A DNA stretch of 64,000 nucleotides from Ignavibacteria bacterium. GTDB taxonomy: Bacteria > Bacteroidota > Ignavibacteria > Ignavibacteriales > Melioribacteraceae. Under the pieces are notes generated by a model. It did not search any database and was not told the origin of the DNA. It saw only the letters and a list, made by a program, of their open reading frames with translations. Location of the stretch: assembly GCA_009773205.1 (NCBI GenBank), contig WPAE01000004.1, positions 124,001 through 188,000 of the forward strand. The letters run 5' to 3'. The position numbers and the translations under genes are program-made. Positions 49,508 to 59,857 of the stretch are shown in pieces (position 1 is the stretch's first letter; each line of letters starts with the position of its first letter).

Positions 49508-49905
49508 TTTGAAAGATAAAATACACGAGATTTCGTTTCTCTCTATTGCAAAAGAGGAACGAAATTTTCCCGCACCTCTGAGATCGAAAAACTATGGTTC
49601 ATAATAATAAGGCATGGATTTTCAGCTTAAAGAAATGGTTGTTTTTATGGACGGATACTTTTCTTTTTAGTCATTTGATTCTAATGAATTTTGAAGTTCA
49701 AAAATAAGTTGTTGAATAAAAATAATTAATGCTATAATTTCCACCCTAAATATTCCATTGAACATTAGCTTGTAACAAACTATGTTTTTTATGCCTTTTA
49801 GTTTCTCGTCAAATCTAATATTTCCCGCCAAGTTAGGAGGCATTACTTTTGAATAATTCTCTACAACAACAAAACTTAGAAATTAATTCGCACGTTGATA
49901 CTATT

Positions 49906-49937
49906 ATCCCAAATTTTTCTAAAGGAAAATTTGGGAT
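49906..49937. other. Intergenic hairpin
   Basis: atcccaaatttttctaaaggaaaatttgggat. Confidence 0.5.
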
Positions 49938-49999
49938 CAACAAATGACAGAGTTTATCCGGCGCCTGCCGGATTTCTTGTAAAAATTTAGGCGGAGAAA

Positions 50000-50482
50000 A
50001 TGAACCCGGTTATTAACAAATTGATAATTGAACTGAACAAAGTAATTGAAGGGGATCCTTGGTTTGGCGCTCCCTTAAAATCAATTCTTGAAGGAATTAA
50101 CTGCCAACAAGCTGTTATGCGGATTAATACAAACGCACATTCTATTGCAGAAATTGCACTGCATATTCTTGCTTGGGTTGAAGAAACCGCAAGTAGATTG
50201 GAAGGAAACGAACCTAAAGAGCCTAAGCGAGGTGATTGGCAAAGTATTGATACATTAGACAAAGTGGAGTGGGAAAATATTGTAAATAAAATTTTTGAAA
50301 TGCATAAGAGAATTGAGGAATTAGTAGCCTCATTTTCTTTAGAAAAATTAGAAGAACAAGTTGGCAGCGAAAGAAATCCCGCATTAGGAACAGGTTTTTC
50401 GTTTAGAGAAATGCTTGTTGGCTTGATGGAGCACAATGTTTATCACGGCGGGCAAATTGCGCTCTTAAAAAAATTAATATAA
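50000..50482 (+). CDS. DinB family protein
   Basis: 'HSIAEIALHILAWVEETASRLEG', 'REMLVGLMEHNVYHGGQIALLKKL'. Confidence 0.9.
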   Translation: MNPVINKLIIELNKVIEGDPWFGAPLKSILEGINCQQAVMRINTNAHSIAEIALHILAWVEETASRLEGNEPKEPKRGDWQSIDTLDKVEWENIVNKIFEMHKRIEELVASFSLEKLEEQVGSERNPALGTGFSFREMLVGLMEHNVYHGGQIALLKKLI

Positions 50483-50585
50483 GAAGTAACAAAGAGTCTT
50501 TTCAAGCGACTAAATAATTAAGCTCACTAAACTTTGTTGTGTTTCAATATTTATTTCAATTCACAAAAAATCAAACGGGAGTATT

Positions 50586-51881
50586 ATGGCTAAAAAATTT
50601 TACTTGCTGATTATCCTTTCGGGGATATTATTTTCGATAGTTACCGCACAAACAAATCAGAGTATCAAAGAAGGCGCGCCAAAAATTTATATTGACTGCG
50701 GTTACTGTGATATGAACTATATCAAAGAACAAATTTCTATTGTTAATTATGTAAGAGACAGAAACGATGCAGATGTTCACGTTCTTTCTACATCTCAGAG
50801 AACAGGTTCTAATGGATATGATTACACGCTTTATTTTATAGGGCAAAACGAGTATGCAGGCATTAAGGACACAATTAAATACACTACTTTCGGCACAGAC
50901 TCCGAAGACCAATCTCGCGAAAAACTTGTAAGAGCATTGAAGTTAGGCTTAGTTAAATATGTTTATAAATCTAAAGTCGCGGATCAAATGAGTATTTCTT
51001 TTAAAATGCCGCAAGCAGGCGCATCTAGCGGCACAGAAGAAGATCCGTGGGATTTTTGGTTGTTTAGAATTAGCACAAACGGAAATTTTAGCGGCGAAAA
51101 AAGCTACAAGAGCCTTAGAATTAACACTTCAATTTCTGCAAATAGAACAACCGAAGACCTGAAACTCAATTTCTCTTTATCCAACAACTATAATGAAAGC
51201 AAATTTAACTACGACACACAAAATGGTGAAGAAACTTATCTCGATACAAGAAGAAGTCAATCTGCTAACGCTTCTTTAGTAAAGGCTATTGATGGCAATT
51301 GGTCTTGGGGTATTTGGCTTGGTGCAAACAGCTCAACTTATAATAATATTGATTTTGGTGCCAGCTTAGCTCCAGGTATTGAATATAATTTTTTCCCTTA
51401 CAGTCAATCGAACGAAAGACAATTACGTGTTGAATATAAAATAGCCGGATTATACCACAGCTACGTTGAGGAGACATTCTACTTCAAAAAGAAAGAAAAT
51501 TTATTAGAGCATAGTTTAGGCATTACATTTTCTCTAATAAGACCCTGGGGAAGTGTTAGCGTGGGAACAGAAACAAAAAATTTCTTGGATGATTTTGTTA
51601 ATATAAGTTATGGTGTGTTTGCTTCCACTAACCTTAGATTATTCAAAGGATTTTCACTTAACCTTTTTGCTGATTACTCAAGAATTGGAAAACAAATAAC
51701 ACTTCCATTTGTTGGCGCAACAAGAGAAGAGGTTTTACTTAGGCGCAAACAATTAGAAACCTCGTACAACTACTGGGCTTATGTAGGCGTTTCTTATTCA
51801 TTTGGTTCAATATTTAATAATGCTGTTAACCCGCGCTTCGGAACTTCCGGCGGAGGTACAACTATTACGTTTAGCAACTGA
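50586..51881 (+). CDS. Hypothetical secreted/outer-membrane beta-barrel-like protein
   Basis: Signal peptide, alternating beta-strand-like C-terminal half. Confidence 0.7.
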   Translation: MAKKFYLLIILSGILFSIVTAQTNQSIKEGAPKIYIDCGYCDMNYIKEQISIVNYVRDRNDADVHVLSTSQRTGSNGYDYTLYFIGQNEYAGIKDTIKYTTFGTDSEDQSREKLVRALKLGLVKYVYKSKVADQMSISFKMPQAGASSGTEEDPWDFWLFRISTNGNFSGEKSYKSLRINTSISANRTTEDLKLNFSLSNNYNESKFNYDTQNGEETYLDTRRSQSANASLVKAIDGNWSWGIWLGANSSTYNNIDFGASLAPGIEYNFFPYSQSNERQLRVEYKIAGLYHSYVEETFYFKKKENLLEHSLGITFSLIRPWGSVSVGTETKNFLDDFVNISYGVFASTNLRLFKGFSLNLFADYSRIGKQITLPFVGATREEVLLRRKQLETSYNYWAYVGVSYSFGSIFNNAVNPRFGTSGGGTTITFSN

Positions 51882-52207
51882 TGCTGCACAAGTGAGAATT
51901 AAAATCGTTCTCTAATGCTTTCTTATTTCCGGTTTAGTGTGTCTAAGAAAGAGCCAAGTCTTGATTCCCGTTGATGGCTCGTGATGACAAGTTGAAAAGG
52001 ATTGGTTATTGTCTCTCAATTGTAGAAATTGTGGCGCAACGAGCAAAATTTTTTGCTGCCAGCATCATTAAAGCGGTTTAACAAGCCGATAAACTCTGCG
52101 CCCATGATTGTGTATTTAATTATGCTATCAAATAGTTGGTTTGTGTATTAAAGAAATTTATTCGCTGCAAAAATATTTTTTAACACTAAATCAGTTGTGC
52201 AATTCAA

Positions 52208-53323
52208 CTATTTTTTTTCTTTAATTACATATTCTTTTTCGGATTGCGTGTTATGAACCATAAGCTCGCCAATTAAGCCAATCGCGAAAAATTGCACGCC
52301 AACAATTATCAGCAAAATCCCTAAGAAGAAAACCGGGCGGTTGTTGATGCCAATGCCAAAAGCGAGTTTTTCAATTGTTAGCCATAGGCTTATAATTATA
52401 CCGGCAAATGTAGAGAGCATTCCAACAAAGCCGAATAGATGCATTGGGCGTTTAATGAAACGAACCGTGAAACTGACTGTAATTAAATCTATAAATCCTT
52501 TGAAGAAACGTGAAATGCCAAATTTTGTTTTGCCGTAACGGCGCGGGTGATGCTTAACAACAATTTCCGAAACAGAAAACCCTTTCCAGCCAGCAAGAAC
52601 AGGAATATAGCGGTGCATTTCGCCGTAAACATCAACAGATTGAACAACTGCGCGCCTGTATGCTTTTAACCCACAGTTAAAATCATGTATCTTTATTCCA
52701 CTCATCAATCGTGTTACAAAATTGAAAAACTTTGAAGTAATAGTTTTGATGAAAGGATCAAACCGTTTTTTCTTCCAACCGGAAACTAAATCGTAACCTT
52801 CTTCCAATTTCTTTAACAAGTTTAGAATCTCTGCCGGGTCATCTTGAAGGTCTGCATCCATAGTAATTACTGCATCGCCTGTTACATGCTTAAACCCAAC
52901 TTGAAGAGCGGCACTTTTACCATAATTTGTTCTAAAACTGTAATAGTGAACTTTGTTATCTGTGCGCGCAATGTCTTTAATAACTGCAAGCGATTTATCT
53001 CGGCTGCCATCATCAATAAATAATATTTCGTAATCGCAAGAAACTGTTTTTAAGGCTTTTTTAATTTCTTGATATAACGGGCGCAAAGATTCTTCTTCAT
53101 TAAAAAGAGGAACAATTATAGATACTTTCTTAAAACTAACATGTTGTACTATTACCTGCTGCTGATGATGCGGCAGGCTAAGTGTTTGTCCGGATGGCTT
53201 TTTATTTTGATTGTAATTCCTTCTATAATAAGGTCGTCTAAATGGTTTTTTTTGCTGTCCAGGCTGTTGATTCTGAGTGTTCTGCTTTTCTTGTTTTTGT
53301 TGATCGTCCAAAATGTTACCCAT
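52208..53323 (-). CDS. Family 2 glycosyltransferase (polyprenyl-phosphate transferase-like) with C-terminal TM helices
   Basis: 'VSIIVPLFNEEESLRPLYQEIKKAL', 'ILFIDDGSRDKSL', 'VITMDADLQDDPAEI', 'HDFNCGLKAYRRAVV'. Confidence 0.94.
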   Translation of the reverse strand: MGNILDDQQKQEKQNTQNQQPGQQKKPFRRPYYRRNYNQNKKPSGQTLSLPHHQQQVIVQHVSFKKVSIIVPLFNEEESLRPLYQEIKKALKTVSCDYEILFIDDGSRDKSLAVIKDIARTDNKVHYYSFRTNYGKSAALQVGFKHVTGDAVITMDADLQDDPAEILNLLKKLEEGYDLVSGWKKKRFDPFIKTITSKFFNFVTRLMSGIKIHDFNCGLKAYRRAVVQSVDVYGEMHRYIPVLAGWKGFSVSEIVVKHHPRRYGKTKFGISRFFKGFIDLITVSFTVRFIKRPMHLFGFVGMLSTFAGIIISLWLTIEKLAFGIGINNRPVFFLGILLIIVGVQFFAIGLIGELMVHNTQSEKEYVIKEKK

Positions 53324-53437
53324 CGTTTATCTGTTTATAAAAATTACTTTATTTAGGTCAAAGTTAAAGGTAAACGAAGCTAAATGCAATTTGACACTGC
53401 ACGGAACAATATTTAGTTTTCGTGTGAGAGAAAAAAG

Positions 53438-53779
53438 ATGGGACACATAATATTTTGGGCTATAATGCGCACAGCAGTTTTACTACCAACGCTGTGGGTT
53501 ATGTATAGCTACATAGAATATAAATATTGGTGGTGGCTTGTTATTATTTCTGTTTATGCGGTAATAATTTTTCCAATTTCTGTACAGTACCGGATTTTTT
53601 ATGAAGCTAACAAAGAAATTATTGAGCAAACACTTTGCACATCGTGCAAGCATTTTGATAAGAGTGCCGTGCTTTGCATGAAATTAGATAAACACCCAAC
53701 ATTAAATATTCTTCCGTGCGAAGGTCTTGAATGGGAACCGGCTGGAAACAAAAATGAACAAGCTGAAATCAATACATAA
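53438..53779 (+). CDS. Hypothetical membrane protein with Cys-containing tail
   Basis: Two hydrophobic segments then 'CTSCKHFDKSAVLCMKLDKHPTLNILPCEGLEWEP'. Confidence 0.65.
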   Translation: MGHIIFWAIMRTAVLLPTLWVMYSYIEYKYWWWLVIISVYAVIIFPISVQYRIFYEANKEIIEQTLCTSCKHFDKSAVLCMKLDKHPTLNILPCEGLEWEPAGNKNEQAEINT

Positions 53780-53993
53780 TAAGGAGCAATCTTTAAAGAA
53801 CGAAAACTTTTTCTGCGCTGAATGCGGCGAAGAGCTTAATCTGTTCGATGTAAACGGAGAAATTGATCAAACTAAAGTTCTTGAGCGGCACCGAAGATGC
53901 AGAGAAAAAGGAAAGTTTAAAGGCGATCTTTGTGCTATGGTTTTCATTTCGAAAGATTTTGAGCTGCCTCCTCTTTCCGATGAAGCCGATTAG
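53754..53993 (+). CDS. Hypothetical small protein with a CxxC pair
   Basis: 'NFFCAECGEELNLFDVNGEI'; overlaps the upstream ORF. Confidence 0.6.
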   Translation: MNKLKSIHNKEQSLKNENFFCAECGEELNLFDVNGEIDQTKVLERHRRCREKGKFKGDLCAMVFISKDFELPPLSDEAD

Positions 53994-54855
53994 ACAAATC
54001 TGCTAGCGCTTCGATAAATCGCGGTCCTGGGCGCAAATACAAATCCCTGTCTATAAAAATTACATTGTTATTTTTAATCGCTTTCAAATTTTTCCATTCT
54101 GGATAAGCCTGTTTTAACATCTCAACAGTATCTTCTCCGCCGGTTGGGTATATAATATATTCCGGATTCCGCTTTAATACCTCTTCCCTGCTAAAAATTG
54201 GATAATTCAATTTAGAATCCGAAGCTATGTTTTTTAGTCCGGAGAACTGCAAATACTCATTTATAAAAGTGTTATTGCCTGCAAGCATTATCGGACGAAG
54301 TTCTATCAAAAACATTGCAGTTTTATTTTTGCCAAACCGAGTGGTTCTAATCGTGTTGAGAGTGGAATCCCAAGCCGCCAAAGATTTTTCTGATTTTTCA
54401 GTAATAGCAAATATTTTTCCGAGATCGGAATAAGTTTTTCTTATTCCATCATAATTGCGGGGATTAGAAACAAACACATTTAATCCCAGATCGCGGAACT
54501 TATCGAAAGCACTTTTTGTGTTTCCTTCAACAGTAATAAAAATTAAATCCGGCTTTAATGAAACAATTCTTTCAAAATTGAAGGTGAGCATATCCCCAAC
54601 TTTTTCAATCTTTTGCGCCTCTTTTGGGTAATAGCAATACATTGTGTTTCCCACCAAATGTTTTTCCAGTTCGAGCGAGTAAAACATTTCGGTAAGACTT
54701 GGCGCCAGCGAAATAATTCTTTGAGGAACTTTATCGAACGTAAATGAATTTCCAAGATCATCTGTAATTACTTTTGAACCGGCGGATTTATTTTCGCTAT
54801 CCGAGCAAGAAATAAACACAAGAATTGATATGTAAACTAAAAACTGGTATCGCAT
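53944..54855 (-). CDS. Helical-backbone metal/cobalamin-binding lipoprotein (BtuF-like)
   Basis: Lipobox 'LVFISCSDS'; 'RIISLAPSLTEMFYSLELEKHLVGNTMYCYYPKEAQKIEKVGDMLTFNFERIVSLKPDLIFI'. Confidence 0.92.
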   Translation of the reverse strand: MRYQFLVYISILVFISCSDSENKSAGSKVITDDLGNSFTFDKVPQRIISLAPSLTEMFYSLELEKHLVGNTMYCYYPKEAQKIEKVGDMLTFNFERIVSLKPDLIFITVEGNTKSAFDKFRDLGLNVFVSNPRNYDGIRKTYSDLGKIFAITEKSEKSLAAWDSTLNTIRTTRFGKNKTAMFLIELRPIMLAGNNTFINEYLQFSGLKNIASDSKLNYPIFSREEVLKRNPEYIIYPTGGEDTVEMLKQAYPEWKNLKAIKNNNVIFIDRDLYLRPGPRFIEALADLSNRLHRKEEAAQNLSK

Positions 54856-55024
54856 TTATTAGAACAATTTAATGGTAAGGTGTTGTTTTATACTGTAAGA
54901 TTTTTAAAGACACAAGTTAAATTATTTCATAACGAAACACAGAGTTTATTTGATTAGTTTAGCGGGCAAAAATTATGATAAAAGATTTTCGATTTACTTC
55001 TTCGATGCAATAACAATTTACAAA

Positions 55025-55392
55025 TGAACAGCGATATAGAGATTGCACTTATCATGAGAAATTTCGATAAAGATAGATTTGATACCCGTCTCAAACTAAT
55101 GAGGTAATCAAGAAATTTTTCTGAAGGGCACCTCTAAAAACTGTTGGTTTAAAAAATTTCACGCAAAGCACGCAAAGAGCGCCAAGAAAATAGTAGTTTT
55201 TAGAAGTGCTCTGAAATAATAGAACCACATCCTTTCATAATTTAATGATTCCAACACTTTTGCCTGTGAAATTTTGAACTACGGGATAAGGTTAGAAATA
55301 GAAAGTTGAGCTTGCTACTTAATCATCTTCTTCAACTTTTGAATTCCATCTCTTAAAATAGTTGCGGCAAGTATTTCTTCTGTCAAATTAAT
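55025..55392 (+). pseudogene. Degenerate MNT nucleotidyltransferase gene split by a MITE-like element and followed by a partial copy of the uvrB 3' end
   Basis: 55025-55125 matches the intact MNT gene near 55970-56070; 55212-55300 matches 56267-56372; 55310-55390 resembles 56373-56480. Confidence 0.85.
55126..55211. mobile_element. MITE-like element with TGAA target duplication
   Basis: gggcacctctaaaaact...agtttttagaagtgctc; TGAA at 55122-55125 and 55212-55215. Confidence 0.88.
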
Positions 55393-55471
55393 TACAGAGA
55401 ATATCTACCGCCTGCCGGAAGGTAACAACTTCAAAATATTTTTCTTATTTTATCTTTAGAAGGAAAAACAG

Positions 55472-55864
55472 ATGAATGACAAAGAACATATTTCTTATTG
55501 GGTTGATTCAGCCGAGATTGATTTCAAAGCAATGCTCAATTTATTCGATAGTAAAGATTATGCTTGGGCGCTGTTTATCGGTCATCTTGTAATCGAAAAA
55601 TTATTGAAGGGATTAATTATTAAATGTGATACATTGTTGTTAGCCAAGACGCATGATTTAAATAAATTAGCTTCTTTTGCTAAATTGGAGCTAAGTGAAG
55701 AACAAAAAGATATTTTAGACGAAATAACGTTATTCAATTTAGAGACCCGTTACCCAGATTATAAACTCGAATTTTACAAGAAGTGTACTAAAGAATTTAC
55801 TACTGCCAGCATAGAAAAAATATTAGAGTTGAGAACATGGCTCAAAAATCAGTTACAGAAATAA
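55472..55864 (+). CDS. HEPN domain protein
   Basis: 'YWVDSAEIDFKAMLNLFDSKDYAWALFIGHLVIEKLLKGLI...KTHDLNKLA'; overlaps an MNT gene. Confidence 0.92.
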   Translation: MNDKEHISYWVDSAEIDFKAMLNLFDSKDYAWALFIGHLVIEKLLKGLIIKCDTLLLAKTHDLNKLASFAKLELSEEQKDILDEITLFNLETRYPDYKLEFYKKCTKEFTTASIEKILELRTWLKNQLQK

Positions 55865-56166
55865 TTTCAATTGTAAAAGATTACCTATCCATATTGAAAA
55901 AAAATAATATCCGCTTCGAAAAAGCATTTCTTTTTGGTTCACACGCCAAAGGACTTGCGCTTGAAAACAGCGATATTGACATTGCACTTATCATGGGAAA
56001 TTTCGATAAAGACAGATTTGAAACTCGTCTAAAATTAATGAGGTATTCAAGAAATTTTTCCGAAGTAATAGAACCACATCCTTTCATAATTTCAGAATTT
56101 AATGATTCCAACCCTTTTGCCCGCGAGATTATTAAAGATGGAATTAATATCGAGCTCGAAAATTAA
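55837..56166 (+). CDS. MNT-type nucleotidyltransferase domain protein (HEPN partner)
   Basis: 'KAFLFGSHAKGLALENSDIDIALIMG' (GSxAxG...DxD). Confidence 0.93.
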   Translation: MAQKSVTEIISIVKDYLSILKKNNIRFEKAFLFGSHAKGLALENSDIDIALIMGNFDKDRFETRLKLMRYSRNFSEVIEPHPFIISEFNDSNPFAREIIKDGINIELEN

Positions 56167-56180
56167 GCTTCGTTACTTAA

Positions 56181-56266
56181 GGGCACCTCTAAAAACTGTT
56201 GGTTTAAAAAATTTCGCGCAAAGCACGTAAAGAGCGCCAAGAAAATAGTAGTTTTTAGAAGTGCCC
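56181..56266. mobile_element. MITE-like element, near-identical to 55126-55211
   Basis: Same TIRs and interior; right flank TGAA plus MNT 3' fragment, left flank not homologous. Confidence 0.88.
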
Positions 56267-56372
56267 TGAAATAATCGAACCACATCCTTTCATAATTTCA
56301 GAATTTAATGATTCCAACCCTTTTGCCCGCGAAATTTTGAACTACGGGATAAACTTAGAAATAGAAAGTTGA
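56267..56372 (+). pseudogene. 3' fragment of a second MNT gene (...PHPFIISEFNDSNPFAREILNYGINLEIES*)
   Basis: In-frame similarity to the end of 55837-56166, cut at a MITE-like element. Confidence 0.85.
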
Positions 56373-56377
56373 GCTTG

Positions 56378-58393
56378 CTACTTCATCATCTTCTTCAACT
56401 TTTCAATTTCATCTCTCATAATTGCGGCGCGTTCAAATTCTAAGTCTTTAGCGGCGGCAAGCATTTCTTCAGTCATCTGTTCAAGTAAGTCTTTACGCTG
56501 GTCAGCGCTCATGTATTTAATAACCGGCTCGGCAACTTTGCTGAAAGCTTCCTCTTGCTTTTCATATTCTTTCTTACGCACATCTGCAATTGAAGTTGAA
56601 TTCATAATTTCTTCAACACTCTTGAAAATAGTCATCGGAATAATATTGTTAGCCTCGTTGTATTCTTGCTGAAGTTTTCTTCTTCGGGTGGTTTCTTCAA
56701 TTGTCTTACGCATGGATTCTGTAATCTTATCGGCATACATAATTACTTTTCCGTTAACATTACGGGCTGTTCTTCCGGCAGTCTGCATAAGCGAGCGTTC
56801 GCTTCGCAAGAAGCCTTCTTTATCAGCATCAATAATTCCAACCAAGGAAACTTCCGGCAGATCAAGACCTTCGCGAAGCAAGTTAACGCCGACAAGAACA
56901 TCAAAGCCTCCAATGCGAAGGTCGCGGATAATTTCCACTCGTTCAAGTGCATCAACTTCGCTGTGAATGTAGCGTACTTTAATTTTCAGTTTATCAAGAT
57001 AATCTGTTAAATCTTCCGCCATTTTTTTTGTAAGTGTTGTTACAAGAACTCGTTCTTTTAACTCAACACGCTTGCGTATTTCGCCAATGAGATCATCAAT
57101 CTGTCCTTTAATTGGGCGCACTTCAATTTCGGGGTCAAGCAATCCGGTTGGACGAATGACTTGCTCAACAAAAACACCTTTAGCTTGTTCCAGTTCGTAA
57201 TTTGCAGGCGTTGCGCTTACATAAATTACTTGGTTTGTCAATTCTTGAAATTCCTCAAACTTAAGCGGGCGGTTATCCATCGCACTTGGCAGACGAAATC
57301 CATGCTCTACTAAAACTTCTTTGCGGGAGCGGTCGCCGTTATACATTGCACGAATTTGCGGAACGGTTACGTGGCTTTCGTCTATTATTAATAAATAATC
57401 TTTAGGAAAATAATCGAACAAGCAAAATGGGCGCGAGCCCGAAGCGCGTGCATCCATGTGTCGAGAATAGTTTTCGATTCCAGAACAATAGCCAATTTCG
57501 CGCATCATTTCTATATCAAACTTTGTGCGCTGTTCAAGACGCTGTGCTTCAACATATTTTTCTTGCGACCAAAAATATTTCAGCCGCTCGCGCAGTTCTT
57601 CATCAATAGTTTGAATTGCCTTATTGACTTGATCTCTTGTTGTAACAAAATATTTTGCCGGATAAATAGGAACGCTATCAACTTGCTGCAAAACTTCTCC
57701 GGTTATAGAATCTATAATAGAAAGCCGTTCAATTTCATCTCCCCAAAACTCAATACGAACAGCTTCTTCATATTGATAGGCAGGTATAACTTCTACAACA
57801 TCTCCGCGCGCACGGAAAGTACCGCGTGTAAAATCGGCATCGTTGCGTGTAAAGTAAATATCAATAAGATTACGCAGAAGTTTTTTGCGTTCTATTTTTT
57901 GACCTTTTTGTAAAAAGATAATCTGACGAGCATATTCTTCGGGAGCGCCAATACCATAAATACAGCTTACGCTCGCGATAATTATTACATCTGGTCTTCC
58001 TTCTATAAGCGCTGTAGTTGCTTTCAAACGCAGGCGGTCAATCTCTTCGTTAACGGCAAAATCTTTTTCAATGTACAAATCTCTTTTAACAACGTACGCT
58101 TCGGGCTGATAGTAATCGTAGTAGCTTATAAAAAACTCCACGGCGTTATTAGGAAAGAAAGTTTTGAACTCAGAGTATAATTGAGCGGCGAGTGTTTTGT
58201 TGTGAGAGATAATTAGAGCCGGCTTTCCAAATTCTTTAATTACGTTAGACATTGTGTATGTCTTTCCGCTTCCGGTAACTCCAAGCAAAACCTGCTGTTT
58301 ATCGCCGCGATTTAATCCTTCAACCAATTCTTGTATTGCACGCGGCTGATCGCCGGAAGGCTGGTAATTAGATACTAATTCAAAATTTGGCAT
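56378..58393 (-). CDS. uvrB: Excinuclease ABC subunit B
   Basis: 671 aa; '[17 protein letters not shown]', '[41 protein letters not shown]', '[34 protein letters not shown]'. Confidence 0.98.
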   Translation of the reverse strand: MPNFELVSNYQPSGDQPRAIQELVEGLNRGDKQQVLLGVTGSGKTYTMSNVIKEFGKPALIISHNKTLAAQLYSEFKTFFPNNAVEFFISYYDYYQPEAYVVKRDLYIEKDFAVNEEIDRLRLKATTALIEGRPDVIIIASVSCIYGIGAPEEYARQIIFLQKGQKIERKKLLRNLIDIYFTRNDADFTRGTFRARGDVVEVIPAYQYEEAVRIEFWGDEIERLSIIDSITGEVLQQVDSVPIYPAKYFVTTRDQVNKAIQTIDEELRERLKYFWSQEKYVEAQRLEQRTKFDIEMMREIGYCSGIENYSRHMDARASGSRPFCLFDYFPKDYLLIIDESHVTVPQIRAMYNGDRSRKEVLVEHGFRLPSAMDNRPLKFEEFQELTNQVIYVSATPANYELEQAKGVFVEQVIRPTGLLDPEIEVRPIKGQIDDLIGEIRKRVELKERVLVTTLTKKMAEDLTDYLDKLKIKVRYIHSEVDALERVEIIRDLRIGGFDVLVGVNLLREGLDLPEVSLVGIIDADKEGFLRSERSLMQTAGRTARNVNGKVIMYADKITESMRKTIEETTRRRKLQQEYNEANNIIPMTIFKSVEEIMNSTSIADVRKKEYEKQEEAFSKVAEPVIKYMSADQRKDLLEQMTEEMLAAAKDLEFERAAIMRDEIEKLKKMMK

Positions 58394-58531
58394 TTTTGTT
58401 CTTTCTGTTATTCAAGCCATAAAAGATAATATTAGATAGGGAATTTTGTTGGAAAAAATTACTGTGTTTAGTAAGATTTGCCGCAAGGAAATTCTTAATT
58501 TCGTTTATTCAATTCAAACAAAGAGATAAAA

Positions 58532-59377
58532 ATGAAAAAAGTCTTGTTTATACTTTTAGCTTACTTATCAATAGCAACAACTGCCCAAACGGCAGATACA
58601 ACAAAAAGCCAATGGGTCCCTTCTTTTGTTACAAGTTTGGGGTTAAACCAAATAGCTTTTAGCAACTGGGTAAAGGGTGGTGAAAGCTCAATAGCATGGA
58701 CGGTTATGGGAAATTTTCATTACGATAAAATAAGCACAACCGAATGGTCTTTTAAAAATTCTATAAAGGCTGCATACGGAAGGACCAAAATTGGAAGCGG
58801 CGTTTACAGAACAACGGATAACGATCTTTACTTAGAAAATGTAGCTTCTTATAATCTTGGCTGGGCAGTAAGTCCATTTATTTCTAACTCTATACGCACG
58901 CAGCTTGCAAGCGGGTTCGATTACAATGCAGCGCCGGAAAAAGAGATTGCTAATTTTTTCGATCCCGGTTACATAACGCAAACAATCGGGTTTACTTACG
59001 ATAAATATCAAAACGTAGTTACTCGTTTGGGGCTCGGGTTTCAAGAAATAATTACAAATAAGTTCACTCAATATTCGGATGATCCAACAACAAAAAACGT
59101 GGTTGAGAAATTTAGGATTGAAACAGGAATAGAATCTGTAACGGATGCAGATATTAAGTTAGATGATAATATTATTTACAAAAGCAAACTCCGTCTTTTT
59201 TCTCAGTTTAAGAGTTTAGATGTTTGGGATGTCCGCTGGGATAATATCATTGCTGCAAAGATTACAAAATACATTTCCGTTAACTTCAGTTTCTTACTCA
59301 TTTACGAAAAAGCTCAAACTCTTAGAACACAAATTAAAGAGGGTTTGCAAGTGGGTTTTGTTTATACCGTATTCTAA
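58532..59377 (+). CDS. DUF3078 domain-containing protein
   Basis: 'LNQIAFSNWVKGGESSIAWTVMGN', N-terminal signal peptide. Confidence 0.88.
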   Translation: MKKVLFILLAYLSIATTAQTADTTKSQWVPSFVTSLGLNQIAFSNWVKGGESSIAWTVMGNFHYDKISTTEWSFKNSIKAAYGRTKIGSGVYRTTDNDLYLENVASYNLGWAVSPFISNSIRTQLASGFDYNAAPEKEIANFFDPGYITQTIGFTYDKYQNVVTRLGLGFQEIITNKFTQYSDDPTTKNVVEKFRIETGIESVTDADIKLDDNIIYKSKLRLFSQFKSLDVWDVRWDNIIAAKITKYISVNFSFLLIYEKAQTLRTQIKEGLQVGFVYTVF

Positions 59378-59389
59378 AATGGAAATACA

Positions 59390-59824
59390 ATGACTATCAA
59401 AGAAAAGCAAGAAGCAATTGTAAAAGAGTTTGAGCAGTTTAGCGATTGGGAAGATAAATATTCGCGCATAATTGAGCTTGGAAGAAAACTACCAGCACTT
59501 GATGTAGAATTTAAGACTGAAAAGTATAAGCTTAGTGGCTGCCAAAGCCAGGTTTGGATAACTGCAAAGTTGATTGATAGTAAAATAGTTTTTGATGCAG
59601 ACAGCGATGCTGCAATTGTAAAAGGTTTGGCTGCCCTGCTTGTTAATGTGTATTCAAATCAAACTCCGGATGAAATTCTTGTTAATCCGCCAGAGTTTGT
59701 TAAACAAATTGGAATTGATAACCATCTTTCTCCAACGCGTAAAAACGGACTTGGCGCAATGATGAAACAAATTCAGATGTATGCATTAGCGTTTAAGGCG
59801 TTAGACGTGAAACGTGAGACGTGA
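59390..59824 (+). CDS. sufE: SufE family protein
   Basis: 'YSRIIELGRKLPALDVEFKTEKYKLSGCQSQVWITA', 'LSPTRKNGLGAMMKQIQMYA'. Confidence 0.93.
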   Translation: MTIKEKQEAIVKEFEQFSDWEDKYSRIIELGRKLPALDVEFKTEKYKLSGCQSQVWITAKLIDSKIVFDADSDAAIVKGLAALLVNVYSNQTPDEILVNPPEFVKQIGIDNHLSPTRKNGLGAMMKQIQMYALAFKALDVKRET

Positions 59825-59828
59825 AAAG
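59806..59828 (+). repeat. GACGTGAAAC-type repeat forming the sufE stop codon
   Basis: gacgtgaaacgtgagacgtgaaaa; encodes DVKRET*. Confidence 0.6.
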
Positions 59829-59857
59829 AAAAACAATTAATAGCTACTTTCCGCTTT

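Noticed and set aside
49987-50436. 149-aa minus-strand ORF
   Set aside because: Antisense to the DinB-family gene, whose motifs are clear
56666-57913. Several plus-strand ORFs of 60-151 aa
   Set aside because: Entirely antisense to uvrB
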